From Burkholderiales bacterium (GTDB taxonomy: Bacteria; Pseudomonadota; Gammaproteobacteria; Burkholderiales; Usitatibacteraceae): a DNA stretch of 17,891 bases. Both the position numbers and the translations under genes were made by a program. Location of the stretch: positions 1-17,891 of the forward strand of contig JACMOJ010000158.1 in assembly GCA_014378085.1 (NCBI GenBank), given 5' to 3'. Shown piece by piece: positions 8,597 through 16,466 of this stretch (positions within the stretch are counted from its first letter, which is position 1; each line of letters begins with the position of its first letter). The notes beneath the pieces are model-generated. The model made no database searches. It was not told the DNA's origin and saw only the letters and a list, made by a program, of their open reading frames with translations.

Positions 8597-9498
8597 TAGT
8601 AGAGTGTCTCCGACAGCATGCGCTTTAAATACTGCCCGTATGCGTTCTTGATCATTGGCAGCGCCAGCGCTTCGACCTCGCTCGCGGTAATCCACTTCTG
8701 TCGGTAGGCGATTTCCTCAGGGCAGGCGACTTTCAGCCCCTGGCGGCGCTCGATGGTTTCTATGTATTGCGATGCCTCCAGCAACGACTCGTGGGTTCCG
8801 GTATCGAGCCATGCCATGCCGCGGCCCATATTTTCGCAGCTCAACTGTTGGCGATCAAGGTAGAGCCGATTCAGGTCGGTAATTTCCAACTCGCCACGTT
8901 TGGAAGGCTTGAGGGATTTGGCCAAATCACAAACTTGTTTGTCGTAAAAATAAATACCCGTCACCGCGTAACGCGATTTTGGCTGCGCGGGTTTTTCCTC
9001 CAGCGAAATGACCTTGCCATCCCGATCAAACTCAGCCACACCATAACGTTCGGGATCATTGACCGGATAGGTAAACACGGTCGCGCCCGAAGTACGCTCA
9101 CCGGCGCGCCGCAGCTGCAAAGACAGATCGTGTCCGTAGAAAATGTTGTCGCCAAGAATCAGTGCCGAGTCCGAATCGCCAAGGAAGGATTTGCCGATGA
9201 GGAAGGCCTGTGCCAGTCCGTCGGGGGACGGCTGCACCGCGTAGGACAACGACAATCCCCATTTTTTTCCGTCGCCCAACAACTCCTGAAAACGCGGGGT
9301 GTCCTGCGGTGTGGAGATGATCAAAATTTCGCGGATGCCCGCCAGCATCAAGGTGGTCAACGGGTAGTACACCATCGGTTTGTCGTAGATAGGCAGCAGC
9401 TGCTTGGAGACAACCTGTGTGACGGGATACAAGCGGGTGCCGCTGCCCCCGGCGAGGATGATACCTTTTCGATCTGTGGCGGTTGCTGTTGCGTTCAT
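8596..9498 (-). CDS. rmlA: Glucose-1-phosphate thymidylyltransferase RmlA
   Basis: Makes dTDP-glucose from dTTP and glucose-1-phosphate; first committed step of the rhamnose pathway. Its 300 residues show the nucleotide-binding [11 protein letters not shown] (18-27), [17 protein letters not shown], a [10 protein letters not shown] segment and the metal-binding LGDNIFYGH (D117), all standard. ATG 9498 forms a TGATG junction with the rmlB stop, and AAAGG stands about 10 bases upstream as ribosome binding site. A longer in-frame start at 9570 is rejected because it would lie inside rmlB. Confidence 0.97.
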   Translation of the reverse strand: MNATATATDRKGIILAGGSGTRLYPVTQVVSKQLLPIYDKPMVYYPLTTLMLAGIREILIISTPQDTPRFQELLGDGKKWGLSLSYAVQPSPDGLAQAFLIGKSFLGDSDSALILGDNIFYGHDLSLQLRRAGERTSGATVFTYPVNDPERYGVAEFDRDGKVISLEEKPAQPKSRYAVTGIYFYDKQVCDLAKSLKPSKRGELEITDLNRLYLDRQQLSCENMGRGMAWLDTGTHESLLEASQYIETIERRQGLKVACPEEIAYRQKWITASEVEALALPMIKNAYGQYLKRMLSETLY

Positions 9499-10565
9499 CA
9501 GGTGGCTGCCTTTCCATATTGTTTTTCGACCCAGTGGCGATATTCGCCGCTCGCCACCGCCGCCACCCATGCGCCGTTAGCCAAATACCATTCGACCGTC
9601 TTGCGAATACCGGATTCGAAGTTTTCCTCGGCCCGCCAACCCAGTTCTTTCTCCAATTTGGATGCATCAATGGCGTAGCGACGATCATGCCCTGGTCGAT
9701 CTTTCACGTAAGCGATTTGGGTGCGATAACTTTGCCTATCCGCTCGTGGCGACAGCTCGTCAAGCAAGTCACACAGCGTGTGCACAACCTCGAGGTTATT
9801 GCGTTCGTTGCGGCCGCCAATGTTATAGGTCTCGCCAACCCGGCCCTGGTTTAGAACCATCCGAATTGCGCTGCAGTGGTCTGTGACGTAAAGCCAGTCA
9901 CGCACGTTTTTTCCATCGCCGTACACCGGCAAACTCTTGCCAGCAACGGCGTTGCTAATCATCAACGGAATAAGTTTCTCCGGGAAATGATACGGGCCGT
10001 AGTTGTTGGAACAATTCGTCGTGAGCGTCGGCAAACCGTGGGTGTGATGTGCCGCGCGTACTAAGTGATCAGACGCCGCCTTGGAGGCCGAATACGGGCT
10101 ATTGGGTGCGTAGGTATGGGTCTCGGTGAACGCCGGTTCATCAAAACCTAGCGAGCCATACACTTCGTCGGTACTCACATGCAAAAACCGAAACGCCGCT
10201 TTGTCGGTATCGTTAAGCCCACTCCAATAGCCGCGGGTGGCTTCAATCAGACGGAACGTACCAACAACATTAGTTTCGATGAATTCGGCGGCACCGTGGA
10301 TCGAGCGATCAACATGGCTTTCCGCGGCGAAATTAACGATGGCGCGCGGCTTAACTTCTGCCAGCAAACGGTCCATCACATCGCGGTCGCCGATATCACC
10401 CTGTACAAAGCGGTAACGGGGGTGGTTTGCCACGTCGGCCAACGACTGCAAATTGCCTGCGTAAGTCAGCTTATCTAAGTTGACAACACCGCCTTGCTCG
10501 TTGGCGAGCCACTGGCGGATAAAGTTCGAGCCAATAAAGCCCGCGCCACCTGTTACGATAATCAT
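9498..10565 (-). CDS. rmlB: dTDP-glucose 4,6-dehydratase RmlB
   Basis: Short-chain dehydrogenase/reductase that converts dTDP-glucose to dTDP-4-keto-6-deoxyglucose, the branch-point intermediate for rhamnose and amino-dideoxy sugars. In 355 residues: NAD-binding GGAGFIG (6-12), [21 protein letters not shown], the catalytic STDEVYG (T132, D133, E134), YSASK (Y158, K162), and [18 protein letters not shown]. It is the first gene of the apparent glycan operon; a 95-base gap precedes it. The ribosome binding site is weak (TTTGGAAC). Confidence 0.98.
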   Translation of the reverse strand: MIIVTGGAGFIGSNFIRQWLANEQGGVVNLDKLTYAGNLQSLADVANHPRYRFVQGDIGDRDVMDRLLAEVKPRAIVNFAAESHVDRSIHGAAEFIETNVVGTFRLIEATRGYWSGLNDTDKAAFRFLHVSTDEVYGSLGFDEPAFTETHTYAPNSPYSASKAASDHLVRAAHHTHGLPTLTTNCSNNYGPYHFPEKLIPLMISNAVAGKSLPVYGDGKNVRDWLYVTDHCSAIRMVLNQGRVGETYNIGGRNERNNLEVVHTLCDLLDELSPRADRQSYRTQIAYVKDRPGHDRRYAIDASKLEKELGWRAEENFESGIRKTVEWYLANGAWVAAVASGEYRHWVEKQYGKAAT

Positions 10566-10592
10566 AACGTTCCAAACTTGTATAAACGCGGC

Positions 10593-10598
10593 ATTTTA
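10593..10598 (-). promoter_or_regulatory. Possible -10 element of the rmlB operon
   Basis: Minus strand TAAAAT (within GATAAAATG) lies about 30 bases upstream of the rmlB start and matches the sigma-70 -10 consensus at five of six bases. No good -35 is seen at 16-18 bases, so this is tentative. The 95-base gap before rmlB is the only sizeable gap upstream of the operon genes. Confidence 0.3.
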
Positions 10599-10660
10599 TC
10601 AGTGGCTTTCCGTCGCGAGAAATCCTAGCGGAGGACGCGTTCTCATCAAATCCGCGCGTT

Positions 10661-11437
10661 TTACGACTTTTTATTCAATTCGATCAGCTTTGCATACTTG
10701 GCGAACGCGGCAAAACAGCTTACCGCCACGTGCGCAAAGCCCGGCCCGCCGTCGAGAAAGCCGCGTCTCAGGACGTAAAACTTTATGAACCGAGACAGTG
10801 GGCTCAAGACCAACTTTGCGTAGCCCGCGCGTACCCCTTGCGCGTACAACGCTTCGGCGTGCAGCGTGGAATAGTGGTTTTGCTTCTGCAAGTAGGTCGC
10901 GACGTCTTCGGCGGAATCATGTAGCAGATCGCCGGTCAGTTGCCCAACCGGCTCTGTGGTGATCACTGCTTCGTGGACTGGATCGTTGCTCCACCCGGCG
11001 TACTGCCGGTGAAACAGCCGGAGCGACCAATCTGGATAGCCTTCACCGTGGGTGAGCCAGCGGCCCAAAAAGCGATTGCGCCGCGGCATCTTGTAGGCGT
11101 AAATCGTTCCATTAGCGATTACGCGCCGAATGCTCGTCTCAAGCGCAGGCGTGACTCGCTCATCGATGTCCAGACACAGCACCCAATCATTGCGCGCTGC
11201 CGCCACCGCGAATTGCTTTTGTTTGCCGAACCCTAGCCAAGCTTGCTCAACCACACGACAGCCCCGCATTTCGGCAATGGCGCGGGTGGCATCGGTCGAT
11301 CCAGAATCGACCACCAGCACTTCATCGGCAAAGCCAACACTGTCGATGCAATCGCCGATCTGTCCCGCAGCGTTCTTGGCGATGATGCATACCGAAAGTG
11401 AGATGCGATCGTGAGCAACGGGGCGGGGTTCAGTCAT
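10661..11437 (-). CDS. WaaE/KdtX-like LPS core glycosyltransferase (GT2)
   Basis: Cytoplasmic GT-A enzyme of 258 residues. The N-terminal half has SVCIIAKNAAGQIGDCI, VVDSGSTDAT (from 42), GFGKQKQFAVAAARNDWVL and the metal-binding LDIDERV (D90, D92, E93). The region GYPDWSLRLFHRQYAGWSNDPVHE and the C-terminal hydrophobic segment are typical of the KdtX/WaaE group, which adds glucose to inner-core heptose in studied enterobacteria. Donor and acceptor here are inferred from family and from the divergent waaC-waaA pair 118 bases away. No obvious Shine-Dalgarno sequence precedes the ATG. Confidence 0.87.
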   Translation of the reverse strand: MTEPRPVAHDRISLSVCIIAKNAAGQIGDCIDSVGFADEVLVVDSGSTDATRAIAEMRGCRVVEQAWLGFGKQKQFAVAAARNDWVLCLDIDERVTPALETSIRRVIANGTIYAYKMPRRNRFLGRWLTHGEGYPDWSLRLFHRQYAGWSNDPVHEAVITTEPVGQLTGDLLHDSAEDVATYLQKQNHYSTLHAEALYAQGVRAGYAKLVLSPLSRFIKFYVLRRGFLDGGPGFAHVAVSCFAAFAKYAKLIELNKKS

Positions 11438-11555
11438 ATCAAGCCGGAGTTTACGCGAACCACCGTGGCGCGGAGCCCGGTTGCAACGACTCGGCGGATG
11501 CCAAACTGAAGCAGCACAGCGTCCCGAACCGCACTGAGACCGTTAGAATCTTGCC
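11438..11555. promoter_or_regulatory. Divergent promoter region between core glycosyltransferase gene and waaC
   Basis: This 118-base gap must carry promoters in both directions. On the plus strand TAGAAT (11544-11549, five of six to the -10 consensus) ends 6 bases before the waaC ATG. No matching -35 is visible, and no Shine-Dalgarno precedes either start. The plus-strand element would place the transcript start at or next to the ATG. Confidence 0.3.
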
Positions 11556-12551
11556 ATGCCTTCGCCCGAGCACCTGCTATTGGTCAAACTTTCGTCGCTT
11601 GGCGACGTCATTCACAATCTGCCGGTGGCAACCGATATCCGACGCGCATTTCCCGATGCAAACCTCGATTGGGCAACCGAAGCGCCGTATGCCGCTCTCG
11701 TTGCGCTGCATCCCGCCGTCCGCGACGTGCTTCCCATTCATTTGCGTGCGCTGAAGTCGCGCTGGTACGACCCTGCCGCGTGGAGGCAATTGTTCGACGA
11801 CAAACAACACCTCGCGAGCCGCGTCTACGACCTCGTGATTGACACGCAGGGACTGACCAAGAGTGCAATCCTCGCCAGCTGGGCCAACGGGCCGATCGCG
11901 GGCTTCGACCGCGACAATATTCGTGAGCCATTTGCGAGCCGCTGGTACCAACACCGCTACGCAATCTCACAAAAACGCCATGCTGTGGAACGTAATCGCG
12001 CACTGGCCGCCGCCGCATTGGGTTATGACCTTAGCGGCGCTTGTGATTACGGGCTGCCGACCGGCTGGTCCGCGCCGCCTGCGCTGTCGGTGAGACCGTA
12101 TGTGGTGTGTTTACACGCAACCAGTCGTGCCGATAAATATTGGTCCGCCGATGCGTGGGTGGCGCTCGGCAAACAACTCAATGATGTGGGCCAGCACGTT
12201 GTTTTCCCGTCGGGCAACGCCAAGGAATTTGCGCAAAGCCGGTATTTGGCGAAACAACTCGCGGCCGCTACCGCAATGCCCGGCAAATCATTCGCCGACA
12301 CTGCTGCCATGCTATTCCACGCAACGGCGGTGGTGGGGGTCGATACCGGCCTTGCGCACTTATCGGTCGCGCTCCGACGCCCCACCATTGGGCTGTATAT
12401 CAGCACCGAACCTGCCCTAACGGGGCTCCACAGCGGCGGTGGGCCTGTCGTCAATCTTGGCGGCGGCAGCCGGGAAAAACCGGCATCGATACCGGTCGCC
12501 GAGGTCATGCAACGTGTCGATGCGTTGATACGTGGTGGAGTAACTATCTAG
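11556..12551 (+). CDS. waaC: Lipopolysaccharide heptosyltransferase I WaaC
   Basis: GT9-family enzyme that adds the first L-glycero-D-manno-heptose to Kdo2-lipid A at the cytoplasmic face of the inner membrane. In 331 residues: LLLVKLSSLGDVIHNLP (proposed base D17), IDTQGLTKSA, the donor-binding HATSRADKYW (K194), and GVDTGLAHLSVAL (261-273), followed by GLYISTEP. All match WaaC rather than WaaF. The stop shares its last base with the waaA GTG start (TAGTG), so the two are probably translated together. Confidence 0.95.
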   Translation: MPSPEHLLLVKLSSLGDVIHNLPVATDIRRAFPDANLDWATEAPYAALVALHPAVRDVLPIHLRALKSRWYDPAAWRQLFDDKQHLASRVYDLVIDTQGLTKSAILASWANGPIAGFDRDNIREPFASRWYQHRYAISQKRHAVERNRALAAAALGYDLSGACDYGLPTGWSAPPALSVRPYVVCLHATSRADKYWSADAWVALGKQLNDVGQHVVFPSGNAKEFAQSRYLAKQLAAATAMPGKSFADTAAMLFHATAVVGVDTGLAHLSVALRRPTIGLYISTEPALTGLHSGGGPVVNLGGGSREKPASIPVAEVMQRVDALIRGGVTI

Positions 12552-13897
12552 TGCTGCGCTTTGGCTACACATTGCTAATGCATTTCGCGATGCCGTTAAT
12601 CTTGTTACGGCTCTGGCTGCGCGGGCGCGCAGAATCGGGCTACCGCAAACAGATCGGCGAACGCTTCGGTGGCATCGATCAAGGTAGCGTTTCGAGCGAT
12701 TTATCCACCCGCAGCATATGGATTCATGCGGTATCGGTTGGCGAGGTGCGCGCAGCGGTGCCGCTGGTTGCCGCTCTACGCGCGCAATGGCCGGAAGCGC
12801 CGGTTGTTTTAACTTGTATGACGCCGACCGGCCGCCGCACCGCGCTAGATCTCTTCACCAATGCCGTGACAGTTTGTTATCTCCCCTACGATTTACCGTG
12901 GGCGCTCGCTCGTTTCATCAAACGCTGGCAGCCGATGATGCTGGTCATCATGGAGACCGAGTTATGGCCAAACTTGTTGGCGGCTTGCTCGGCGCGCCGT
13001 ATTCCGGCATTTCTTGCCAATGCGAGGTTGTCGGAGAAATCTCGAAGCGGGTACGCTCGGTACGGGTTCATTCGGGCACTTGTGAGGTCAGCCTTTGGCC
13101 AATTCCACACGGTCACCGCGCAATCCGACGCCGACGCGCAACGGTTACGCTCGCTCGGTGCTACGCGCGTGGTTGTGACGGGAAATCTGAAGTTCGATAT
13201 GACGGTCGATGTACACCTCGTTGAGCGTGGCATGACGTGGCGTTCAGCAGCTGCCTCCGCTGTTGCTCCTGCTGTTGCTCCTGCTGTTGCAACCTCCAGC
13301 CGCCCAATCCTGCTGCTGGCGAGCACGCGCGAGCACGAAGAAATGACGTTGGTAAATGCCTATCAATGCATGTTTGCCGGCTTTTCATCCTCAACACGGC
13401 CACTGCTCGTGATTGTGCCGCGCCATCCTTCACGCTTTGACGACATCGCCGCCCGTATTGAACACGCCGGTCTTTCACTGCAAAAACGCAGCATTAATCA
13501 GGCACCGGCCGCAGACATCGACGTCTGGCTGGGCGATTCGATGGGGGAAATGCAGGCCTACTATGCGATGTGTGACGTGGCTATCATCGGCGGCAGCTTC
13601 CAGGCGCTCGGCGGGCAGAATCTGATCGAGGCGGCCGCCCTTGCCAAACCCGTCATCATGGGGCCATCAACGTTTAATTTTGCGGACGCGGTGCGCCTCG
13701 CGCTCGCCGCCGAAGCAATGATCCGTGTTGCGGATGCTGATGCAGCAATGGTTGCGGCAGCAGAACTGTTTGCCGCGCCGGAACGGCTAATGCGGATGGG
13801 TGAAAACGCGCTTCACTTTGCCCAAGCACACGGCGGCGCAACGACGCGCACAGTTGAGATCATTCAGAACGCGCTGCGAGAAAATACAAAACCCTAG
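12551..13897 (+). CDS. waaA: Kdo transferase WaaA (KdtA)
   Basis: Adds Kdo from CMP-Kdo to the lipid A precursor; anchored to the inner membrane. The 448 residues start with a membrane helix (about 4-22) typical of the family, then IWIHAVSVGEVRAA with catalytic E65, MTPTGRR, METELWPN (134-141) and LANARLSEKS; the C-terminal half has LASTREHEE, VPRHPSRF, GDSMGEMQAYYAM, and GGQNLIEAAALAKPVIMGP. The GTG at 12551 is chosen because MLRFGYTLL fits the family N-terminus and forms TAGTG with the waaC stop. Odd feature: an Ala/Val/Pro repeat at about 237-248 near the domain linker. The last three codons lie inside a large hairpin. Whether it adds one or two Kdo units cannot be told. Confidence 0.96.
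   Translation: MLRFGYTLLMHFAMPLILLRLWLRGRAESGYRKQIGERFGGIDQGSVSSDLSTRSIWIHAVSVGEVRAAVPLVAALRAQWPEAPVVLTCMTPTGRRTALDLFTNAVTVCYLPYDLPWALARFIKRWQPMMLVIMETELWPNLLAACSARRIPAFLANARLSEKSRSGYARYGFIRALVRSAFGQFHTVTAQSDADAQRLRSLGATRVVVTGNLKFDMTVDVHLVERGMTWRSAAASAVAPAVAPAVATSSRPILLLASTREHEEMTLVNAYQCMFAGFSSSTRPLLVIVPRHPSRFDDIAARIEHAGLSLQKRSINQAPAADIDVWLGDSMGEMQAYYAMCDVAIIGGSFQALGGQNLIEAAALAKPVIMGPSTFNFADAVRLALAAEAMIRVADADAAMVAAAELFAAPERLMRMGENALHFAQAHGGATTRTVEIIQNALRENTKP
13259..13290 (+). repeat. 12-bp tandem repeat inside waaA
   Basis: GCTGTTGCTCCT occurs twice in a row (13259-13270, 13271-13282) and is followed by a partial third copy GCTGTTGC (13283-13290). It is in frame and encodes AVAPAVAPAVA, so unit gain or loss would keep the reading frame. 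Confidence 0.9.
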
Positions 13898-13956
13898 TAT
13901 TAACGGGTATTTTCAGGCATTTTGTGCCGAAGATACCCGTTAATACTAGGGTTTTG
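13887..13956. terminator. Long two-way hairpin terminator between waaA and tolC
   Basis: Arms 13887-13910 and 13933-13956 are perfect 24-base reverse complements (left arm begins CAAAACCCTAG). Inside, T13911 can wobble with G13932, 13912-13914 pairs with 13929-13931, A13915 bulges, and GGCA (13916-13919) pairs with TGCC (13925-13928) around a 5-base loop. T-rich sequence follows on both strands (GGGTTTTGTTTT on plus, GGGTTTTGTATTTT on minus). The waaA stop TAG (13895-13897) is within the left arm; the tolC stop is 14 bases outside the right arm. Confidence 0.9.
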
Positions 13957-13970
13957 TTTTCGTATACGGT

Positions 13971-15311
13971 CTAGCGTTGCAGCAACCGGTTTACTTCCGC
14001 CAAGTCGTCTTCGGTCAAACGACCCGCCGCTGACTTCAATCTGAGCTGCGCCAAGATAGTGTTGTACCGCGCTTGCTGCAAATCGCGACGGGTTTGGAAC
14101 AGCTGCTGCTGCGAATTCAATACGTCAACGTTGGTGCGCACACCGACGTCTTTGCCGAGCAAGGTTGAATCCAACGAGGACTTCGACGAAATAAGTGATG
14201 CCTCAAGCGCTTTGACCTGCGCAACACCACTCGTGACATTCAAAAACGACGAACGCACGTTCTGTGCGACGCTACGTTTACTGTTTTCGAGGTTCTGTTC
14301 AAATTGGTCGCGCGCCGAAAGAGACTGGCGAATTCTGGACTGGGTGCCGCCGCCCGAGTAAATCGGAACATTCAACGACAAACCTAGCTGGGTGGATTTT
14401 GAGACCAATGCGCCAGACAATGTTGATGTCGTCGAAGGTGCGTTGTTGTAGCCGTACGAGCCTACCAAGTCGAGCGTCGGATAGTGCCCGGCTTTAGTTC
14501 GATCAACTTCTTTCATGGCAATTTCAAATAGCGCGCGGGATTGGGCAATCGTCGGGCTGGCTTCTTCGGCGGCAGCGACCCATTTTTCCGGGTCGGAGGG
14601 GGACGGCAGCGGCAAGGCAACGTTATCTTTTAACACCGACAGTGATGGTGCTCTTTTGCCGATCAGTTGTTGGAGGGCGTTTTTCTTGATTTCGAAATCG
14701 GCCTGATCAAAGATTTCTTTCGAAATCGCCAAATCGTATTTGGCTTGCGCTTCGTAGGTGTCCACAATGGTTGAGGTACCTACTTCAAAGTTACGCTTGG
14801 CGGCCGCCAGCTGCTCGGCAAACGCTTTCTTCTGCGCGGCAGACAGCTCAACGTTGTCTTGCGCGAGCAGCACATCAAAGTACGCTTGTGCCGTCCGCGT
14901 GATCACATTTTGTTTGGCGTCGGCAAGCACCGCTTCGGCTTGTTTAACCTGTAACGCCGCTTGGTCAACCGCAATCCATGTTTGCATGCGAAACAGCGGC
15001 TGGGTAAGGGACAACGAATAACCTTTGTTGGTGTAGTCGCGTGAGGTTGATGTGCCGGCGAACTCAGTTTCGCTACTGACTCTAGTCGCTGAGCCGCCAA
15101 AACCAATAGACGGTAGCGTCGCTGCGCGCGCTTGCGGGCTGGCTTCCTTAGCGGCATCGTAGGCAAACCGCGCCGCAGAGAATACGGGGTCCTGTGCAAC
15201 GGCATCGCGGTAGATCTGCACGAGGTCGGCGGCGGAGACGCTAAATGCACCGCTCAGCAAAGACGCGGCAAACAGGCCACCTACAGCGTGACGAAGAATA
15301 GGGTTTTTCAT
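13971..15311 (-). CDS. tolC: TolC-family outer-membrane efflux/secretion channel
   Basis: Outer-membrane trimeric channel protein used by RND/MFS efflux pumps or type I secretion. The 446 residues start with a signal peptide (MKNPILRHAVGGLFAASLLSGAFSVSA, cleavage likely after VSA, residue 27). The mature part shows the duplicated OEP repeat pattern: DPVFSAARFAYDAAKEASPQARA, SLTQPLFR, AYFDVLLAQDNVELSAAQ, FEVGTSTIVDTYEAQA, then in the second half LDLVGSYGYNN, LSLNVPIYSGGG and VGVRTNVDVLNSQQQLFQTRRDL. This matches the TolC subgroup rather than NodT-like lipoproteins (no lipobox Cys). A 107-base gap separates it from the rhodanese gene; I see no convincing promoter there. No pump genes are in the window. 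Confidence 0.95.
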   Translation of the reverse strand: MKNPILRHAVGGLFAASLLSGAFSVSAADLVQIYRDAVAQDPVFSAARFAYDAAKEASPQARAATLPSIGFGGSATRVSSETEFAGTSTSRDYTNKGYSLSLTQPLFRMQTWIAVDQAALQVKQAEAVLADAKQNVITRTAQAYFDVLLAQDNVELSAAQKKAFAEQLAAAKRNFEVGTSTIVDTYEAQAKYDLAISKEIFDQADFEIKKNALQQLIGKRAPSLSVLKDNVALPLPSPSDPEKWVAAAEEASPTIAQSRALFEIAMKEVDRTKAGHYPTLDLVGSYGYNNAPSTTSTLSGALVSKSTQLGLSLNVPIYSGGGTQSRIRQSLSARDQFEQNLENSKRSVAQNVRSSFLNVTSGVAQVKALEASLISSKSSLDSTLLGKDVGVRTNVDVLNSQQQLFQTRRDLQQARYNTILAQLRLKSAAGRLTEDDLAEVNRLLQR

Positions 15312-15418
15312 ATGAACTCAGGACCTAGAAGCAAAGAATATGGACGGCCGTTATAAGAAGCAAGCCAATGTTTAGTCGCCACGCGCTGGTTGGTAGCCGC
15401 ATTGTTGCAATCAATTGA

Positions 15419-15742
15419 TCAATAAAACGGTACTGTCGGATCGACCTCTCTCGACCATGCGTCAATACCACCTTCGAGATTATGAAGGTTCTCAAAGCCT
15501 TGGCGCTCTAAATATGCGACGACTTGCAGACTTCGAACCCCGTGGTGACAGATAACGACCGTAGGATGCGTTGAGTCGATCTCTTGGATGCGTGACGGAA
15601 TTTCGCCCATCGGCAGGTGGGTGGAACCCGCAATGCTGGCCAATTTGAATTCCCAAGGCTCACGTACGTCGATCAGCCGAGGGCGCTTTTCGGTTTCAGC
15701 CTGCAACAGCAAATTCAGGTCTCGGGCAGAAAGCTGGCGCAT
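15419..15742 (-). CDS. Single-domain rhodanese-like protein (possible sulfurtransferase)
   Basis: Small cytoplasmic protein of 107 residues, the usual size of a single rhodanese domain (GlpE-like). It has LIDVREPWEF (23-32), AGSTHLPMGEIPSR, and the active-site loop VVICHHGVRS with catalytic C65, then NLEGGIDAWS. An intact cysteine suggests real persulfide transfer. The start is one base after the stop of the methyltransferase gene, so the two are cotranslated. Physiological sulfur donor and acceptor are unknown. Confidence 0.93.
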   Translation of the reverse strand: MRQLSARDLNLLLQAETEKRPRLIDVREPWEFKLASIAGSTHLPMGEIPSRIQEIDSTHPTVVICHHGVRSLQVVAYLERQGFENLHNLEGGIDAWSREVDPTVPFY

Positions 15743-15743
15743 C

Positions 15744-16409
15744 TTAGAACGTGAAGCGCGAAGGCTCAGCGGCGTTAATCAGCGGCGCGACCACCGTCTC
15801 GAACAGCTCAAGGGCGACCGTACTCTGCTCGCTAGTCTTGGTGTAAAGCATCGCTTTCATTGCCGGCGCGTCGCCAATGATGGCGAACAATCGACCGCCG
15901 ACGGCCAAATGTGGCAAATACGCGGCAGGCAAAACCGGCAGCGAACCGGTGACTACGATCACATCAAATTGTTGCTGTGGGTCGATAAAGTTGGCGGGCG
16001 ACCTTGCCGCGTCCCCAATGGTAATTTCAACGTTACCGATACCGGCAGTGGCCAACTTTGCCGCGGCGCTGATCGCAAGTGACTCGAAGTATTCGATGGA
16101 GGCAACCTTTGCGGCGCGGCTGGCCAACAGCGCGCTGAGATATCCCGACCCGGTGCCGATTTCTAGCACCCGTTCATGCGGCTTTGGCGCGACTTCTTGC
16201 AAAATGCGCGCCTCAAACTTCGGCGCCAACATTACTTGACCTTCGCCAAGCGGGATTTCCATATCCACAAACGCCAGCGATCGGTATGCAGCGGGTACGA
16301 AGTCTTCACGCTTAACGGTAAACAACAATTCAAGCACGGATTGGTCGAGAACCTCCCAGGTGCGGATTTGTTGTTCAACCATGTTGAAACGGGCTAGTTC
16401 GATGTCCAT
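15744..16409 (-). CDS. Pcm-like (protein-L-isoaspartate O-methyltransferase family) SAM-dependent methyltransferase
   Basis: About 221 residues with the PCMT fold. The N-terminus FNMVEQQIRTWEVLDQSVLELL and REDFVPAAYRSLAFVD are those of the family; the SAM-binding motif is LEIGTGSGYLSALLA (82-96) and an acidic ribose-binding residue follows in SIEYFE (E106). Where standard Pcm has a TISQP-type substrate segment, this protein has QVMLAPKFEA, so true isoaspartate repair is uncertain. Start: ATG 16409 gives MDIELARFNM, which matches relatives; a TTG at 16451 would add 14 residues. It lies about 57 bases after the tetR stop and one base before the rhodanese start. Confidence 0.87.
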   Translation of the reverse strand: MDIELARFNMVEQQIRTWEVLDQSVLELLFTVKREDFVPAAYRSLAFVDMEIPLGEGQVMLAPKFEARILQEVAPKPHERVLEIGTGSGYLSALLASRAAKVASIEYFESLAISAAAKLATAGIGNVEITIGDAARSPANFIDPQQQFDVIVVTGSLPVLPAAYLPHLAVGGRLFAIIGDAPAMKAMLYTKTSEQSTVALELFETVVAPLINAAEPSRFTF

Positions 16410-16466
16410 GAATTCGTGTGCTTTGGAAAAGTGCCGCGTGAATTTTAACAAATAGGCACGGCGGCG

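Noticed and set aside
8597..8695. Upstream start for rmlC
   Set aside because: The extra 33 residues lie inside rmlA and do not look like RmlC; the TAATG junction is the natural start.
8767..9678. Long plus-strand open frame (303 codons) across rmlA and rmlB
   Set aside because: It is antisense to two certain genes, has no family-like motif, and its composition follows the shadow of the true frames.
13887..13956. Terminal inverted repeats of a transposable element
   Set aside because: The arms are separated by only 22 bases with no room for a gene and no flanking target duplication seen; the T-rich flanks on both strands fit a terminator.
15312..15418. Promoter for tolC in the 107-base gap
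   Set aside because: A TATAAC-like -10 is visible on the minus strand, but there is no acceptable -35 at 16-18 bases.
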